DNA of 64,000 nucleotides from Necropsobacter massiliensis (GTDB lineage Bacteria; Pseudomonadota; Gammaproteobacteria; Enterobacterales; Pasteurellaceae): NCBI RefSeq assembly GCF_000827595.2, contig NZ_LN776183.1:124001-188000 (forward strand), read 5' to 3'. Position 1 is the stretch's first letter; each line of letters starts with the position of its first letter. The notes under the pieces are model-generated. The model saw only the letters and a list, made by a program, of their open reading frames with translations. It had not been told where the DNA came from and made no database searches. Shown here in pieces: positions 62,644 to 64,000 of the stretch. A program made the position numbers and the translations under genes.

Positions 62644-64000
62644 CTTTCACATCTCCCATCAAACCATCCATATTAAATTTAAAGATTATTTCAAAGTTAT
62701 GATTGCCATAGACAATTATCTTTTCCACTAAGCTACGAATTAAATCAGCTGGTAATTTTTTAACCTTTTTTGCCGAAAATACATCTTTAATCCACTTAAT
62801 AGATGTTTTCTTATCCCTTTCAAAGTCTTTTACAACCTTTTCAATAGCAATAACTTCATTATTGATTGTTGCAATATGGCTAAGAGCAATCTCTCTTTTA
62901 AGGCTATATTCTTCTCTATCAATCTTACCTAAGCTATATTCTTCATAAGCTTTTTGAATTAATAGCTCTTCCTTTTGAGTCTTTGTTTTAAGCTTTAAAA
63001 TACCTTCGTTTAGTTTATCTATGCTTTCAGAAAATCTTTTAGAAACTCTTTCTATTAGCTTTGCCTTACTTGTAGCCTTAATAATAAACTCTGCTACCTT
63101 TTCAGACATTGCTTTATCAAGTTCTCTTTCCATAATAAATATTCTTACTTCATTATCTATCTTGCCTGTACAAGTATCATTTTGAAATGAGTAATAAAGC
63201 CTATCATGGTTTATTCCATAAATTCTGGTTCTTCGGTAAAGCTCCTTACCTGTTGCATTATTGAAAATCAATCCCTTATATCTATTCTCATAATCTCTCT
63301 CAAAGTTATGCATTTCGGCACCAAAAGCATTATTCTTTAACCTCTCTGCTCGTCCTTGCAGCACTTTTTCAAAGTCCTCTTTTGAGATAATAGGTTCATG
63401 AGCATTTTCATATATAATATGCTGACTTTCATCCACATACTGTTGCTTTATTCCTTTTGCAAGATTTTGTTGCTTAACACCTTGTACTAAAGTGCCTGTA
63501 TAAGCTCTGTTAGTAAGCATTTTAGAAATAGTAGCTTTATTCCACTGTGGATCACCATCTTGTCTATAAATTCTACCTGTTTTGTAATAGACCATTCCTG
63601 TCGCATAGCCCTTAGTATTAAAGTGCTTTGCAACCTCATATTGGCTTTTCCCCTCAAGTGTCAATCGGAACATTTCTTCAACAATGAATCTAACATTCTC
63701 ATCAACTTCTAACTTTTGTCCCTCTTTTAATTTCACTACCTTATATCCATAAGGTGGAACAGAACCAATAAAATATCCATTCCTTGCCCTATTGTGCTTA
63801 CTTGTCTTTATCTTTACCGAAATGTCTTTAGCATACATATCGTTGACGATATTCTTAAGAGTTACTTCAAATGATTTCTTAGAATCTAAATCCTTAACAG
63901 TATCAACTTTATCATTAACAGAAATAAACCTTACTCCCAAGAATGGAAATACCTTGTCTATGAGTCTTCCCATCTCAAGATATTCTCTTCCAAGTCTTGA
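62636..64000 (-). CDS. Large serine recombinase, upstream copy (5' end outside window)
   Basis: The frame is open to the right edge (SRLGREYLEMGRLIDKVFPF), so the catalytic serine region lies outside; an internal ATG at 63973 is not the start. Visible are FLGVRFISVNDKVDTVKD, DISVKIKTSKHNRARNGYFI, PPYGYKVVKLKEG, the recombinase domain with NKATISKMLTNRAYTGTLVQG, and a coiled-coil C-terminus. It lacks a clear zinc ribbon, unlike its partner, suggesting the two are distinct, possibly cooperating enzymes. Operon with the downstream copy. Confidence 0.9.
   Translation of the reverse strand, partial: SRLGREYLEMGRLIDKVFPFLGVRFISVNDKVDTVKDLDSKKSFEVTLKNIVNDMYAKDISVKIKTSKHNRARNGYFIGSVPPYGYKVVKLKEGQKLEVDENVRFIVEEMFRLTLEGKSQYEVAKHFNTKGYATGMVYYKTGRIYRQDGDPQWNKATISKMLTNRAYTGTLVQGVKQQNLAKGIKQQYVDESQHIIYENAHEPIISKEDFEKVLQGRAERLKNNAFGAEMHNFERDYENRYKGLIFNNATGKELYRRTRIYGINHDRLYYSFQNDTCTGKIDNEVRIFIMERELDKAMSEKVAEFIIKATSKAKLIERVSKRFSESIDKLNEGILKLKTKTQKEELLIQKAYEEYSLGKIDREEYSLKREIALSHIATINNEVIAIEKVVKDFERDKKTSIKWIKDVFSAKKVKKLPADLIRSLVEKIIVYGNHNFEIIFKFNMDGLMGDVKDE

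Larger units (their letters stand above)
61066..64000. mobile_element. End of an integrated element with tandem serine recombinases
   Basis: Catalase homology ends sharply at about 61065, and base composition drops to low GC with codon use unlike the host. The element contains at least two large serine recombinase genes reading towards this end and continues past the right edge. Its junction contains GA dinucleotides (GAGGGAAGC on the minus strand); the TnpX/TndX family crosses over at GA, but the exact core cannot be fixed from one end. I see no uptake signals inside. Probably an integrative element from Firmicutes. Confidence 0.75.

Overview
The window comes from a member of the Pasteurellaceae, most likely the Haemophilus/Aggregatibacter branch. 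The 9-mer uptake signal AAGTGCGGT and its complement recur dozens of times, often as inverted pairs that act as terminators, and gene neighbourhoods such as nfsA-rimK, lptGF/pepA, ybaB-recR and secG-tRNA-Leu(GAG) are gammaproteobacterial. I cannot fix the species. The exceptions to the native pattern are a prophage scar near 38-39 kb and a low-GC element from 61.07 kb to the right edge that resembles Firmicutes DNA.

Layout. 1-5.9 kb: fructose-like PTS locus (frwC, ptsA, frwD, an AraC-type regulator, fructose-6-phosphate aldolase). 6.2-14.9 kb: housekeeping (nfsA, rimK, ycfP, a periplasmic protein, fumC, holC, a GNAT gene, valS). 15.3-23.2 kb: complete respiratory nitrate reductase narGHJI with transporter narK. 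23.3-27.4 kb: tRNA-Leu(CAA), lptGF, pepA. 27.4-34.2 kb: a probable molybdate/tungstate locus with an ABC importer, a methyltransferase, a small membrane protein, a TonB-dependent receptor and a molbindin. 34.2-38.0 kb: a candidate small RNA, recR, ybaB, topB, secG, tRNA-Leu(GAG). 38.0-39.6 kb: prophage remnants and a toxin-antitoxin pair. 39.9-47.8 kb: a giant trimeric autotransporter adhesin split by a one-base frameshift. 48.3-55.1 kb: an ElyC/YdcF-type protein and a six-gene polysaccharide cluster. 55.1-59.6 kb: a MltB-type transglycosylase and proVWX. 60.1-64 kb: a catalase gene broken by an element carrying tandem large serine recombinases.

The most interesting signal is regulatory. Three 24-base palindromes of the ModE operator type (nine-base half sites around six bases) lie at 27407-27430, 31102-31125 and 34193-34216, in front of the ABC operon, the membrane-protein/TonB-receptor operon and the molbindin gene. 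Together they define a self-consistent molybdate regulon in which a TonB-dependent receptor would move the oxyanion, or a complex of it, across the outer membrane. The first palindrome also forms a hairpin that buries the ribosome binding site of the first ABC gene. The third coincides with a possible promoter for an ~84-nt structured RNA ending in an intrinsic terminator. The nearby nar operon encodes a molybdoenzyme, so the uptake system has an obvious client.

Other points to check are the very high density of Asn-X-Ser/Thr sequons in the adhesin, the missing base at the start of the toxin gene, a duplicated ~140-base segment after the adhesin, an 8-base tandem repeat directly after the TonB receptor stop codon, and the catalase disruption.
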